A stretch of 64,000 nt of DNA from Clostridium sp. D33t1_170424_F3 (GCF_015667585.1 NZ_JADPEG010000014.1:33082-97081), one strand, 5' to 3'. Positions 36,901-44,887 are shown, numbered from the stretch's first letter. Numbers and translations are program-made. Notes: generated by a model from the sequence alone, not told the origin.

Positions 36901-37521
36901 TATGACATCGGCTTCGGCGGCCTGGATCATGTCATCGCTTCCGGCGAGAACGTGAACATCCTGGTGTTCGATACCGAAGTGTACTCCAATACCGGCGGCC
37001 AGGCTTCCAAGTCCACCCCGATCGGCTCCGTGGCGCAGTTCGCGGCAACCGGTAAGGCGACGAAGAAGAAGGATCTCCCGGCAATCGCGATGAGCTATGG
37101 TTACGTCTATGTGGCGCACATTGCAATGGGCGCGGATATGAACCAGACCATCAAGGCGATCAAGGAAGCGGAGAGCTACAACGGCCCGTCCCTGATCATC
37201 GCTTACGCGCCCTGCATCAACCACGGCATCAAGGGCGGCATGAGCATCGCGCAGAAGGAAGAGAAGAAGGCGGTTGAGGCTGGTTACTGGCAGAACTTCC
37301 GCTACGATCCGAGACTCAAGGAAGAGGGCAAGAATCCGTTCATGCTCGACAGCAAGGCGCCGACCGCCAGCTATCGCGACTTCATCATGGGCGAGGTTCG
37401 TTACAACTCCCTGACCCGTGCGTTCCCGGAGCGTGCGGAGAAGCTCTTCACAGAAGCGGAGCAGGTAGCCAAGGAGAACTACGAGCATCTTGAGAAGCTC
37501 GCAAAAGGCATTACCGAATAA
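33958..37521 (+). CDS. nifJ: Pyruvate:ferredoxin (flavodoxin) oxidoreductase
   Basis: 1187-residue single-chain PFOR: pyruvate + CoA + oxidised ferredoxin to acetyl-CoA, CO2 and reduced ferredoxin, the central step of fermentative pyruvate use. N-terminal pyrimidine-binding domain with YPITPSSPMAD; gamma-type domain about 415-625; two 4Fe-4S clusters in CIQCNFCSYVCP and CTGCGSCAQVCPG about 700-765; a further cluster residue set in CAGCGETPY; the TPP-binding domain with GGDGWAYDIGFGGLDH near 980 and NTGGQ. Length is normal for the family. ATG 33958 follows AAAGGAGG. Monocistronic between its promoter and a strong terminator. Confidence 0.97.
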   Translation: MARQRKTMDGNTAAAHVSYAFTDVAAIYPITPSSPMADETDKYAAVGRKNLFGREVQVTEMQSEAGAAGAVHGALSAGALTTTYTASQGLLLMIPNMYKIAGEFLPGVIHCSARSLATHALSIFGDHTDINACRQTGYAMLCSNSPQEVMDLGAVAHLAAIKGRVPFLHFFDGFRTSHEVQKIETWDYEDLADMLDWDAVDAYRRRSLNPEHPVTRGTAQNDDTFFQASEAGNKFYDALPAIVVDYMNQVNAKIGTDYKPFNYYGAPDADKVIIAMGSVCECAEEVVDYMNAAGEKVGMVKVHLYRPFVADYLIDALPETVKSISVLDRTREPGSVGEPLYLDVLAALSGTKFGGVKVLTGRYGLGSKDTTPAHIVSVFRNMESDSPKKRFTIGIVDDVTNLSLEVKENPDTTPKGITSCKFWGLGADGTVGANKNSIKIIGDHTDMYAQGYFAYDSKKSGGLTVSHLRFGDKPIKSTYYVSKADFVACHKPSYVDEYDMVQDVKPGGSFLLNCLWSDEELDEHLPARMKKYIAENNINFYTIDGVKLGKEIGLGSRINTILQSAFFSIANIIPKDEAIQYMKDAATKSYSKKGEKIVAMNHAAIERGATEYHKVNVPESWKNAVDAEKVIAATEGNPDTVAYVDGFLNPCNKYKGNELPVSAFVNLGMEDGTAPNGSSAYEKRCIAIDVPNWVPENCIQCNFCSYVCPHAVIRPMVMTEEEAKNAPASQQYKDMTGMPGMKFAITISAMDCTGCGSCAQVCPGMKGEKALVMKSMESQLPSQEGFNYGRKLAPKPEVLEKFKEATVKGSQFKQPLLEFSGACAGCGETPYAKLVTQLFGDRMFVANATGCSSIWGGSAPSTPYTMNEKGHGPAWSNSLFEDNAEFGLGMTLAQNAVRGRLAEYVEKIAASEQASAELKDACKTYLDTFDNSSTNRAATDALIPELEKAAAAGCELSQKALKDKDFLAKKSMWIFGGDGWAYDIGFGGLDHVIASGENVNILVFDTEVYSNTGGQASKSTPIGSVAQFAATGKATKKKDLPAIAMSYGYVYVAHIAMGADMNQTIKAIKEAESYNGPSLIIAYAPCINHGIKGGMSIAQKEEKKAVEAGYWQNFRYDPRLKEEGKNPFMLDSKAPTASYRDFIMGEVRYNSLTRAFPERAEKLFTEAEQVAKENYEHLEKLAKGITE

Positions 37522-37566
37522 GATCAATCGCATCGATCCGCATAGACCTTTGTGACGGAACAGGTG

Positions 37567-37601
37567 AGCCCCCGGCTGCAATCGCAGCCGGGGGCTTTTT
37601 T
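37567..37601 (+). terminator. Terminator after PFOR
   Basis: 13-bp stem AGCCCCCGGCTGC / GCAGCCGGGGGCT, loop AATC, then TTTTTT. Confidence 0.92.
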
Positions 37602-37615
37602 ATGCACGGAGATAA

Positions 37616-37668
37616 AAACAAGCCCGGAAAGAAACCCTGCAAGAGGAGTTCTTTCCGGGCCTGTTTTA
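37616..37668 (-). terminator. Terminator after the carboxypeptidase gene
   Basis: GCCCGGAAAGAA / TTCTTTCCGGGC with outer AAAACA/TGTTTT, followed on the minus strand by TTTTTATC. Confidence 0.85.
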
Positions 37669-37688
37669 TAAGAGAGGCGAATGCAGCG

Positions 37689-38828
37689 TTAAGAAACCGT
37701 GACGGAACAACAGCGAACCGGCGCTTGTCCGGGGAAGGAAGCGTACACGTTGGTGCTGCCCGGCGCGACGCCCCGTACGGAGACATAATAGTTGCCGCCG
37801 CTGTAGTGCAGGCCGCAGGTGGCGAGCACCTCCCCGTTGCCTGTGGTAAAAGTCGGGACCTGCAAAGCTCCCTGCGGTTTGAGCAGAAAGGTGTATGTGT
37901 CCCCGGCCTTCACAGAAATCTGCTCCGGCGTATCGCTGGTGAGGGAAGGGGTTCCGGCCGTATTGCCGGTTAAAAAGATGGCGCAGTATTCGTCCAGTGT
38001 AATGCCGAAGTTATAAATGGCCGCTGCGGCCTCCTTGCCCACATACCGCCAGTGCCATTCCTCCGTCTTATAGCCGGTGATCGGCTGCGATCCCTCCGGG
38101 TAGTGAATGATGAAGCCGTATTTGTGGATGTTGTCCTTTGCCCATTGGTATTCGGCGGTCTGTCCAAAGCGGTTGTAAGGCTGCGTTGCGTTTTTGACGT
38201 CGACCACCAGGCCGGTCTGGTGGTCGGAATGCCCTGCCCGTGCGCTGTAAATATCCGCGCCTGCCGCGCCGTCCCGCGCGGCATAGCGCGCGTACAGGGA
38301 CTTTTGCGTGGAATAGCTGCGGTAGGCCGACTGCGCCCGGATGGTATAGCCCGCCGCCCCGGCGTCTGCACACAGGGCTTCAAAGGCGTCCGCCGCCTCG
38401 CGCCGCATCTGGTTGGCGGAACCGGCGGCCAGGCTGGGGGATAAACTGCGCAGGTCGGCGGGCGCGTAGCCGTCCGGCAGCTTCCAATATTTGTTGCAGA
38501 GAACCAGCAGGCTGTCCGGGTCGGCCACGGTCTGTATATCCGTGTAAAACGGACGGTTCAGGCCGATGTTGACCTGCGTCACCACATCCCACGCCTCCAG
38601 CTCCGGGTGTTTTTGCTGATAGGCAAGGTAATCCGCCCGGTTGCTTTCAAGATAATGCAGACAGGCGGCATACGGGTCGGCTTCCGGTTGATCGTACCGG
38701 GCCGTTTCGTGGTAGGGCATGTCCGCGGGCGGTGCGGAGTCGGACGACTGTTTAAAAAAGGGAGCGGTTGACAGCATTGGGAAGGAAAGGGCCATCGCTA
38801 CCAGTAAAAATTGTTTGAAGGAATACAT
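37689..38828 (-). CDS. Secreted VanY-type D-alanyl-D-alanine carboxypeptidase with shared C-terminal domain
   Basis: 379 residues with an N-terminal signal or anchor segment. M15B peptidase domain about 125-275 with SAYRSYSTQ, the zinc-site motif HSDHQTGLVVDV (His and Asp ligands) and EEWHWRYVG (catalytic Glu and third His). It trims the terminal D-Ala of peptidoglycan stem peptides outside the membrane. The last 74 residues (VKAGDTYTF, GNGEVLATCGL, NYYVSVRGVAPG, VRCCSVTV) are a diverged copy of the domain ending the three giant enzymes, again with its cysteines. Start ATG 38828 has only a weak GAGA upstream. No van regulatory genes nearby, so a housekeeping wall role is likelier than resistance. 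Confidence 0.9.
   Translation of the reverse strand: MYSFKQFLLVAMALSFPMLSTAPFFKQSSDSAPPADMPYHETARYDQPEADPYAACLHYLESNRADYLAYQQKHPELEAWDVVTQVNIGLNRPFYTDIQTVADPDSLLVLCNKYWKLPDGYAPADLRSLSPSLAAGSANQMRREAADAFEALCADAGAAGYTIRAQSAYRSYSTQKSLYARYAARDGAAGADIYSARAGHSDHQTGLVVDVKNATQPYNRFGQTAEYQWAKDNIHKYGFIIHYPEGSQPITGYKTEEWHWRYVGKEAAAAIYNFGITLDEYCAIFLTGNTAGTPSLTSDTPEQISVKAGDTYTFLLKPQGALQVPTFTTGNGEVLATCGLHYSGGNYYVSVRGVAPGSTNVYASFPGQAPVRCCSVTVS
37692..37913 (-). other. Shared C-terminal domain, copy 4 (diverged)
   Basis: About 74 residues. Conserved with the other copies: G.TY.F, PTFTTGNG.VL, a Tyr-Tyr after NGN/GGN, G..P...Y, GQ.PV..C.V. This copy sits on an unrelated enzyme, so the domain is a mobile module. 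Confidence 0.7.
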
Positions 38829-39478
38829 GGTTCTGTTTCTCGCTTTCTGTATGTATGGCTGCTGTGATTGAACGCATCATGAGAGATGCAAAGTGATTTC
38901 AACGATTTCAGGGAGGGATAATATGAAAAACCGGTTCAGTCGTCGGATGCGCGGGCTGATTCTGTGTCATAAAATTTTTGCTTGCAGAAGGGATGTTGGC
39001 TGGAACAATAAAAGCAGCCTGACGAATGTATGCTGCGCCTGATCTTTTTGGTCTGGTTGCGGTTCCCTGCGGCCTCAGACAATCAATGCGATTTGCTTAA
39101 ACTTGCCTGTTGAGCGGAAAGATTACCTGTATTTTACACTTTTTTTGGAACGGATGGAAGCTTTTCGGATAAAAGACATTGCGGATTGACGGGGGTTAAG
39201 AAGGTAACAGGTGTTTACGCACATCTTCAAGCCCTCTTAATGTTAATACCAATTAGATGTCGGTTTTCTTGCAGAGGCTGTGCGAAATAGCTGGATTTTA
39301 TAGATTTTGCGTGTGCGGATCGGCTTAGAAAAGCAGGGTTTTGATCTGGTTTCCCGATCGGTATTGAGATAAATAAAACAAACTTTACGCTGAAATGTGT
39401 TCTGCATTTGCTTTTAGTAATACAAATTGACGTCCTTTATCTGACGAAAGTGAAAAAAATTACAGCTTGCACAATCCG
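38829..39478. other. Long AT-rich intergenic region
   Basis: 650 bases with one small ORF (38923-39042) and otherwise no supported gene. No cobalamin riboswitch consensus was found upstream of the B12-dependent reductase. Confidence 0.4.
38923..39042 (+). CDS. Small hypothetical ORF, 39 residues
   Basis: ATG preceded by GGGAGGG at ideal spacing (six bases). Basic peptide beginning MKNRFSRRMRG, with several cysteines, no membrane helix, no recognisable family. The good ribosome binding site is the only support. It could be a truncated remnant. Confidence 0.3.
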   Translation: MKNRFSRRMRGLILCHKIFACRRDVGWNNKSSLTNVCCA

Positions 39479-39512
39479 TTGACATTCCGCAATCCTGTGG
39501 TACAATATATGG
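39472..39512. promoter_or_regulatory. Pair of NrdR-like boxes over the nrdJ promoter
   Basis: CAATCCGTTG (39472-39481) and CAATATATGG (39503-39512) start exactly 31 bp apart, matching the NrdR core CWATATATWG at 7 and 9 of 10 positions. They cover the -35 and -10 boxes. Tandem boxes about three helical turns apart are the known NrdR arrangement. Confidence 0.55.
39479..39506 (+). promoter_or_regulatory. nrdJ promoter
   Basis: TTGACA (39479-39484), 16 bp, TACAAT (39501-39506). Confidence 0.75.
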
Positions 39513-39593
39513 TATGCCACGGCGGAGCAAAGGAAACGATCCCCATAGGGGCCGCCGGCTAAACATATAAGTGATACGGAAGGATGACATCCC

Positions 39594-41837
39594 ATGGGAG
39601 TTTCAGAAAATGCCAGACTGGTGCTGGAAAAACGATATTTAATCCGGGACGCGGAGGGTAACACGGTGGAGACGGTGGACGGCATGTTCCAGCGCGTGGC
39701 GGGCGCGATCGCCTCGGCGGACCTGCTGCACGATAAAAACGCGGATGTGGAGCAGACGAAAAAAGTATTTTATGACCTGATGACCGATTTGGAGTTCCTG
39801 CCGAACTCCCCCACGCTGATGAACGCGGGCCGCCCGTTGGGGCAGCTCTCCGCGTGCTTTGTGCTGCCGGTGGAGGACAGCATGGACGCGATCTTCGAGG
39901 CGATCAAGCAGGCCGCGCTGATCCACAAGAGCGGCGGCGGCACGGGCTTTTCCTTCTCGCGCCTGCGCCAGAAGGGCAGCACCGTCAACTCGACCGGCGG
40001 CGTGGCGTCCGGGCCGATCAGCTTTATGAAGGTGTTCAACATGGCGACGGAGGCCGTCAAACAGGGCGGCACCCGGCGCGGGGCCAATATGGGCATCCTG
40101 CGCGTGGACCATCCGGACATTCTGGAGTTTATCGACTGCAAGAGCAGCAACGCGGAGATCACCAATTTCAATATTTCCGTCGGCCTGACGGAAGCGTTCA
40201 TGAACGCGGTCGAGACCGGCGGCGACTATGAGCTGGTGGACCCGCATACCCGGCAGGTGGTGAAGAAGCTGCGCGCGCGGGATGTGTTTGAGCGCATCGT
40301 GGACGCGGCGTGGCGCAACGGCGAGCCGGGCATCATCTTTCTGGACCGCCTCAATCGCGACAATATTGTGCCGTCCCAGGGGGAGATTGAATCCACCAAT
40401 CCCTGCGGCGAGCAGCCGCTGCTGCCGTATGAGTCCTGCAACCTGGGCTCCGTCAACCTGACCCGCATGCTGAAGGAGCAGGACGGTACATATGTGTTTG
40501 ACTGGGAGAAGCTGGAGCGCACTGTCAGGCTGGCGGTGCATTTCCTGGACAATGTAATTGACGTCAACAAATATCCGTTGGACAGCATCGACTTTGTAAC
40601 CAAGCAGACGCGTAAAATCGGGCTGGGCGTGATGGGCTGGGCGGACAGCCTGCTTCTGATGGGGATTCCCTACAATTCGGATGAAGCGGTCGCGCTGGGC
40701 GAAAAGGTGATGAAGTTTATCACGGCCTGCGGGCGCGAGGAGAGCGCGGCCCTCGCGGTGCAGCGCGGCGCGTTTCCGCTGTTTGAAGAGAGCATCCTGC
40801 CGCAGGAGACGCCCCAGCGCAACGGGACCATCACAACCATCGCGCCCACGGGTACGCTTTCCATCATTGCGGGCTGTTCCTCCGGCGTGGAGCCGGTCTT
40901 TGGCTACGTCTATATCCGCAATATCATGGACGGCACGGAGATGGTGGAGGTCAACCCCATCCTGCGGGCGGAGCTGGAGAAGCGCGGTCTGTATTCCGAC
41001 GAACTGATGAAGCGGATTGCAAAAGAGGGAACCATCGCGCATATTGAAGAGCTGCCGGAGGATTTGCGGCGTGTGTTCGTTTCCGCGCACGACATCAGCC
41101 CGGAAGACCATATCTGTATGCAGGCGGCGTTCCAGCGCGGCACGGATAACGCGGTTTCCAAGACGGTCAATTTCTGTCACGATGCAACGCGGGAAGAGGT
41201 GGCGGAGGCGTACAGCCTGGCTTTCCATCTGGGCTGCAAGGGCGTCACCATCTACCGCGACGGCAGCCGCAGCGAGCAGGTGCTGAACATCGGCAAGGTC
41301 AAAAAGGACGGGGAAGCCGAATCCGGGGCGCCTGCGGGCCCGATTGTGCCGCGCCCGCGTCCGGACCTGGTGCAGGGGATTACGGAGCGCGTGCAGATCG
41401 GCTGCGGCAACCTGTATATCACCGTGAATTACGACGACAAGGGCATCTGCGAGGTCTTCACCAACACCGGCAAGGCCGGGGGCTGCCCGTCCCAGAGCGA
41501 GGCGACGGCGCGCCTGGTTTCCATCTCTTTGCGCAGCGGCATCGATGTGAAGACCATTGTCAACCAGCTGCGCGGTATTCGCTGCCCGTCCACGATCCGC
41601 CAGCCGGGGCTGAAGTGCACCTCCTGCCCGGACGCGATCGCCCGGGTGATCGAGAAGGTCTGGAAGCAGCAGGTGGAGCTGGGCAGCTGGAAGGAATTTG
41701 CCGCGCCCGCACCGCAGCCGCGCGGCAAGGTCGATATTGCGGGCCGGATGCATTTCTGCCCGGAGTGCGGCGAACAGCTGGAGCACGAGGGCGGCTGCGT
41801 GACCTGCCGCCAGTGCGGTTATTCGCATTGTTCTTAA
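39594..41837 (+). CDS. nrdJ: Adenosylcobalamin-dependent (class II) ribonucleotide reductase
   Basis: 747 residues; reduces ribonucleotides to deoxyribonucleotides with a B12 radical. Visible: LSACFVLPVEDSM with a redox Cys, KSGGGTGFSFSRLR, NPCGEQPLLPYESCNLGSVNL finger-loop region with the thiyl Cys, APTGTLSIIAG, and a C-terminal CPECGEQ and CRQCGYSHC zinc-ribbon-like tail that probably relays electrons. Length and tail match the standard B12-dependent family. Start ATG 39594 has GGAAGG about ten bases upstream. Transcription is likely controlled by NrdR. Confidence 0.95.
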   Translation: MGVSENARLVLEKRYLIRDAEGNTVETVDGMFQRVAGAIASADLLHDKNADVEQTKKVFYDLMTDLEFLPNSPTLMNAGRPLGQLSACFVLPVEDSMDAIFEAIKQAALIHKSGGGTGFSFSRLRQKGSTVNSTGGVASGPISFMKVFNMATEAVKQGGTRRGANMGILRVDHPDILEFIDCKSSNAEITNFNISVGLTEAFMNAVETGGDYELVDPHTRQVVKKLRARDVFERIVDAAWRNGEPGIIFLDRLNRDNIVPSQGEIESTNPCGEQPLLPYESCNLGSVNLTRMLKEQDGTYVFDWEKLERTVRLAVHFLDNVIDVNKYPLDSIDFVTKQTRKIGLGVMGWADSLLLMGIPYNSDEAVALGEKVMKFITACGREESAALAVQRGAFPLFEESILPQETPQRNGTITTIAPTGTLSIIAGCSSGVEPVFGYVYIRNIMDGTEMVEVNPILRAELEKRGLYSDELMKRIAKEGTIAHIEELPEDLRRVFVSAHDISPEDHICMQAAFQRGTDNAVSKTVNFCHDATREEVAEAYSLAFHLGCKGVTIYRDGSRSEQVLNIGKVKKDGEAESGAPAGPIVPRPRPDLVQGITERVQIGCGNLYITVNYDDKGICEVFTNTGKAGGCPSQSEATARLVSISLRSGIDVKTIVNQLRGIRCPSTIRQPGLKCTSCPDAIARVIEKVWKQQVELGSWKEFAAPAPQPRGKVDIAGRMHFCPECGEQLEHEGGCVTCRQCGYSHCS

Positions 41838-42156
41838 TTAGAAGAGAAGGACACGCTGCCAAACAGCCCTTTTGTTTACCTTGCGGGTTATTGCTGAAAC
41901 GTGTTTTTCCGCTTTTCTGAGAAGCGGGACCTGCGGTCGGCTCGCACCTGCGGTGATGTTCATTTTTCATCTTGCAGGCAATGGCTAAAATGTATTTATC
42001 CACCTTTCGAAAAGGTGGCGGGATCAAAGGGCAGCGCCTTTTGCCGCTCCTCGCAAGGAGCGGAACGTACAACGTCTCCGGGGCCATTGCAGAATACCAA
42101 ACTGTAACGTCCCCTTGGGCTATTTCAATGAGAAGTTGTCTCACAATTGCGAGTAT
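41838..42156. other. Intergenic region with dispersed repeats
   Basis: No gene. Holds two forward copies of the dispersed repeat (41866-41932 and 41961-42040), then an unremarkable stretch up to the bidirectional terminator. Confidence 0.5.
41866..42040 (+). repeat. Dispersed intergenic repeat, two tandem copies
   Basis: Copy at 41866-41932 (GCTGAAACGTGTTTTTCCGC, then a TTTTCTGAGAA hairpin) and the best-preserved copy at 41961-42040 (GGCTAAAATGTATTTATCCA, then CCACCTTTCGAAAAGGTGG, then CAAAGGGCAGCGCC). Related copies at 31990-32125 and 56701-56780. Confidence 0.55.
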
Positions 42157-42199
42157 ACAAAAAAATGGCTGGATCAAAGCGATCCAGCCATTTTTTTGT
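42157..42199. terminator. Bidirectional terminator
   Basis: AAAAAAATGGCTGGATC and GATCCAGCCATTTTTTT with a five-base loop. U-tracts in both directions. Confidence 0.9.
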
Positions 42200-42224
42200 G
42201 CAAACATCCTTGTGATACAGCCCC

Positions 42225-42512
42225 TTATTCTTCTTTCAATACACGAATATAACTTTTAACCAGTTCGATTTTCCGCTCTGATAAATCGCTGACATCCACC
42301 GGCTTCTCAACACCGCCGTAAAATCTCGAAATTGGCACACGGAAGAAACCTGCCAGCTTCAATAAATTTTGCTGCGAGATATTGGTTCTTTGACTTTCAT
42401 AATTTGCAATCGTTGACTGTGGGATTCCTACCAGTTCCGCCAAATCTTTCTGGGAGAGCCGCCGTGCAATTCTTAATTCATACAGGGTCTGGCTAAATGT
42501 TGGGTAGGCCAT
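42225..42512 (-). CDS. XRE-family helix-turn-helix regulator
   Basis: 95 residues. HTH_3 domain: LRIARRLSQKDLAELVGIPQS, recognition helix TIANYESQRT, then NLLKLAGFFRVPISRFY and a short charged helix. Start ATG 42512 follows GGAGAGGGG at slightly long spacing. Stand-alone. Targets unknown. Confidence 0.85.
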   Translation of the reverse strand: MAYPTFSQTLYELRIARRLSQKDLAELVGIPQSTIANYESQRTNISQQNLLKLAGFFRVPISRFYGGVEKPVDVSDLSERKIELVKSYIRVLKEE

Positions 42513-42819
42513 GAATGCTAACCCCTCTCCAACAATCTGACAGCGGCGGAATACGGGTGATAAGAGAGTGCTTATAAATGGTTTTATTCAAGCCTCTATC
42601 TACAGAGGGAGACAGCCATTCCCGATCTTTGAAATCGCCCATCAGTACCCGCCTTTCTGCTTTGTATATGAATGATTATATTACCTTATGAACTTAAAAA
42701 CAATTCACATAAGTTAACTAAGGTTCATTTGCTTATTAAGCTTGGTAAAGGTGGCTTGAATGTGAAAGTTTTCCAAGGGTAAATGGAGGAAAAAGTTTAT
42801 CATAGAAGGTTTTAATAGG
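42513..42819. other. Intergenic region
   Basis: AT-rich, non-coding. Should contain the promoter of the XRE gene on the minus strand. Nothing else recognised. Confidence 0.4.
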
Positions 42820-42996
42820 TCTGCAGAAAAGAAGCTCCTCTGGAAAGCGATTTAAAAAGGCAGATAGGTCGAGCAGAAAGAGAAACATTGAGTAGACTGT
42901 TAAGTTTTATAAAAAAGGAACAGGAGATCTCTTTAGAAGAATGTTTTGTGGATGGCTTTTTGTTAGGAGTACGAATGACTTTAGGTTTCAAATAAA
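42820..42996 (+). pseudogene. 5'-truncated remnant of a DUF6809-like small protein gene
   Basis: Open frame without a start codon that ends in SLEECFVDGFLLGVRMTLGF followed by a stop. That pattern (ExFxxGFxLGxRMxL) is like the C-terminus of small Firmicutes proteins of the DUF6809 kind. The upstream part is missing after an in-frame TAG at 42817. Its AT content is higher than the neighbours. Family call is tentative. Confidence 0.35.
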
Positions 42997-43057
42997 AAAG
43001 AAACCCTTTACCAAATCATACGGTAAAAGATTTCTTAGTATGTAAATGAAAATATAT

Positions 43058-43639
43058 TTAATTGGCTTTCTTCAAAGCGTCAATATCCTCGCGCATTTCC
43101 ATGGTAACGCGTTCCAAAACCTTAACGCGGCTCTTCAACTCCGCTTGTTCAGCAACGTCTGGCAGGCGCTGTAAAATGTCGTGGTGCCCTTCCGCGATCT
43201 TTTTGATGTCCGGCACAACGGTGGTTTCAATAATGGCGTTGACCTGATTGATGATCCGCTTTTCAAGGTCAATGAATGTTTGGTCAATCTTAGAAAATCT
43301 CTGGTCAATTTCGGAGAATTTCTGCTCCATCCGGCCTGTAATACGTTTTTCCTGTTCCGCCAGCTTTTGATCCACCTGACCGATAATGCGCGTCTCCTGT
43401 TCCGTCAGCTTTTGATCCACCCGGCCAATAATGCGCGTCTCCTGCTCCGCCAGCTTTTGATCCACCCGGCCAATAATGCGCGTTTCCTGCTCCGCAAACT
43501 TTTGATCCACCCGGCCAATAATGCGCGTCTCCTGCTCCGCAAACTTTTGATCCACCTGACCAATGATGCGCGTTTCCTGTTCCGCCAGCTTTTGATCCAT
43601 CAATTGTGCGATCGCCAGCAAATCGTTTTGATCCAGCAT
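43058..43639 (-). CDS. Coiled-coil protein built of tandem 15-residue repeats
   Basis: 193 residues. After MLDQNDLLAIAQLMDQ come six near-identical 15-residue units of the form QKLAEQETRIIGRVD, then two diverged units and a helical C-terminus (VKVLERVTMEMREDIDALKK). Strongly predicted coiled coil throughout, no signal peptide or membrane segment. ATG 43639 is chosen; a TTG eight codons upstream is possible. Similar repeat proteins exist in Firmicutes without assigned function; structural or phage-derived roles are possible. Confidence 0.8.
   Translation of the reverse strand: MLDQNDLLAIAQLMDQKLAEQETRIIGQVDQKFAEQETRIIGRVDQKFAEQETRIIGRVDQKLAEQETRIIGRVDQKLTEQETRIIGQVDQKLAEQEKRITGRMEQKFSEIDQRFSKIDQTFIDLEKRIINQVNAIIETTVVPDIKKIAEGHHDILQRLPDVAEQAELKSRVKVLERVTMEMREDIDALKKAN
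43330..43605 (-). repeat. 45-bp tandem repeat inside the coiled-coil gene
   Basis: About six units of exactly 45 bp (for example the CAGCT at 43371 and 43416), differing by a few bases. The period keeps reading frame, so copy number can change without breaking the protein. Confidence 0.85.
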
Positions 43640-43714
43640 ATTCCCAACCCCTTCCCAATGCAATCAGTATAGCATGTTCCCACAGCGTTCTCAAGGGAAA
43701 AGACTTCGCCGTCA

Positions 43715-44698
43715 TTATTTTTCACAGAGGTCGTTTTGACTGTCTATCCCGCGCAAATTGCCCGCTTTTTCCTCAATACAGTAGCGCGGACGGGCTTTGA
43801 CCTCGCTGTAAATTTTGCCGATATATCCGCCCACCACGCCAATGCAGAGCAGCTGGATGCCGCCAAGCAGCCAAATGGAGGAGACGGTGGCGGTCCAGCC
43901 CGCCACGGCGTTGCCGGTGAAATAGGAGATCAGAGCGTAAATCAGCCCGAAGACGCTCAGTACGGAGACGAAGATGCCCAGCCGGGAAATGATTTTCAAC
44001 GGCTTAACGCTGAACGAGGTGATGCCATCCAGCGCAAAGGAGATCATCTTCTTCAAAGGGTATTTGGATTCGCCGGCAAAGCGCTCGTGCCTGTCATAGT
44101 AGACGTAATCGCTGCGAAAGCCGATCAGCGGCACGATGCCGCGCAGAAACAGATTGACTTCGCGGTACTCGGAGAGTGCGTCCAGCGCCCGGCGGCTCAT
44201 CAATCGATAGTCCGCATGGTTGTAGACGACCTCCACGCCCAGAATCCGCATAACTTTATAAAAGCCCTGGGCAGTGCTTCGCTTAAACGCGGTGTCGGTT
44301 TCACGCTTTTTTCGTACGCCGTATACCACGTCGCAGCCTTCCTGATATTTTGTTACAAATTCATCCAGCACCTCAACGTCGTCCTGCAGGTCCGCGTCCA
44401 GACTGATAGCGCAGTCGGCGTGCAGGCGCGCTTCCATCAGGCCCGCCAGAAGGGCGTTTTGGTGCCCGCGGTTGTGCGCCAGCTTCAGGCCCGCAACACG
44501 GGCGTTCTCTTTGCTGAACTGTTCAATCAGTTCCCAGGTGCGGTCCTTGCTGCCGTCATCCACCAGGAGCATGCGGCTGGCCTCGTCCGCCAGACCGGCG
44601 GCCTGCATGGTCTGCAGTTTTTTTGTCAGGCGCTTCACCGTTTCCGGAAGGACCTCTTCTTCGTTATAGCATGGAATCACCAGGTATACCGTCGGCAT
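43715..44698 (-). CDS. GT2 polyprenyl-phosphate glycosyltransferase, CsbB/GtrB-like
   Basis: 327 residues. Cytoplasmic GT-A domain with VIPCYNEEEVLPETV, LLVDDGSKDRTW and SLDADLQDD (metal-binding Asp), and KYPLKKMISFALDGI leading into two C-terminal membrane segments. Family members load a sugar onto undecaprenyl phosphate for use outside the membrane. It is the third gene of an operon with a small membrane protein and a YfhO protein. In Bacillus, CsbB and YfhO act together to glycosylate lipoteichoic acid, and the same use is likely here. RBS is GAAGGGAGG. Confidence 0.92.
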   Translation of the reverse strand: MPTVYLVIPCYNEEEVLPETVKRLTKKLQTMQAAGLADEASRMLLVDDGSKDRTWELIEQFSKENARVAGLKLAHNRGHQNALLAGLMEARLHADCAISLDADLQDDVEVLDEFVTKYQEGCDVVYGVRKKRETDTAFKRSTAQGFYKVMRILGVEVVYNHADYRLMSRRALDALSEYREVNLFLRGIVPLIGFRSDYVYYDRHERFAGESKYPLKKMISFALDGITSFSVKPLKIISRLGIFVSVLSVFGLIYALISYFTGNAVAGWTATVSSIWLLGGIQLLCIGVVGGYIGKIYSEVKARPRYCIEEKAGNLRGIDSQNDLCEK

Positions 44699-44716
44699 CC
44701 GGCGACGCCTCCCTTC

Positions 44717-44887
44717 TCATTTATTGTCTTTGTCATCTTTTTTGCCGGACGCGCCGGCCAGGGTAAAGAAAAATCCGAAAATGGCGAGGATCACGCCGAT
44801 CACTACGGAGCTGCTGGAAGCGAGGATCAGCGCGATGCCGAATAAAATTGCCGCGATGCCCAATAATTGCAGCCGGATCTGATTCAT
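44717..44887 (-). CDS. 56-residue membrane protein in the YfhO operon
   Basis: Starts inside the stop of the YfhO gene (ATGA overlap) and ends 18 bases before the glycosyltransferase. Two hydrophobic segments (LLGIAAILFGIALILA and VIGVILAIFGFFFTLA), then a charged tail KKDDKDNK. Too small to be a GtcA flippase. Possible helper subunit of the glycosylation machinery. Not recognised as a named family. Confidence 0.75.
   Translation of the reverse strand: MNQIRLQLLGIAAILFGIALILASSSSVVIGVILAIFGFFFTLAGASGKKDDKDNK

Noticed and set aside
34894..37581. 895-codon minus-strand frame over PFOR
   Set aside because: Shadow of nifJ. The same applies to long antisense frames over nrdJ (39639-41828) and asnB (56694-58475).
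37689..38828. vanY-like vancomycin resistance locus
   Set aside because: No vanRS, vanA/B-type ligase or vanX nearby. The domain alone is common in wall maintenance.
38829..39593. Cobalamin riboswitch upstream of nrdJ
   Set aside because: Searched because the enzyme is B12-dependent, but the conserved B12-box pattern is not present.
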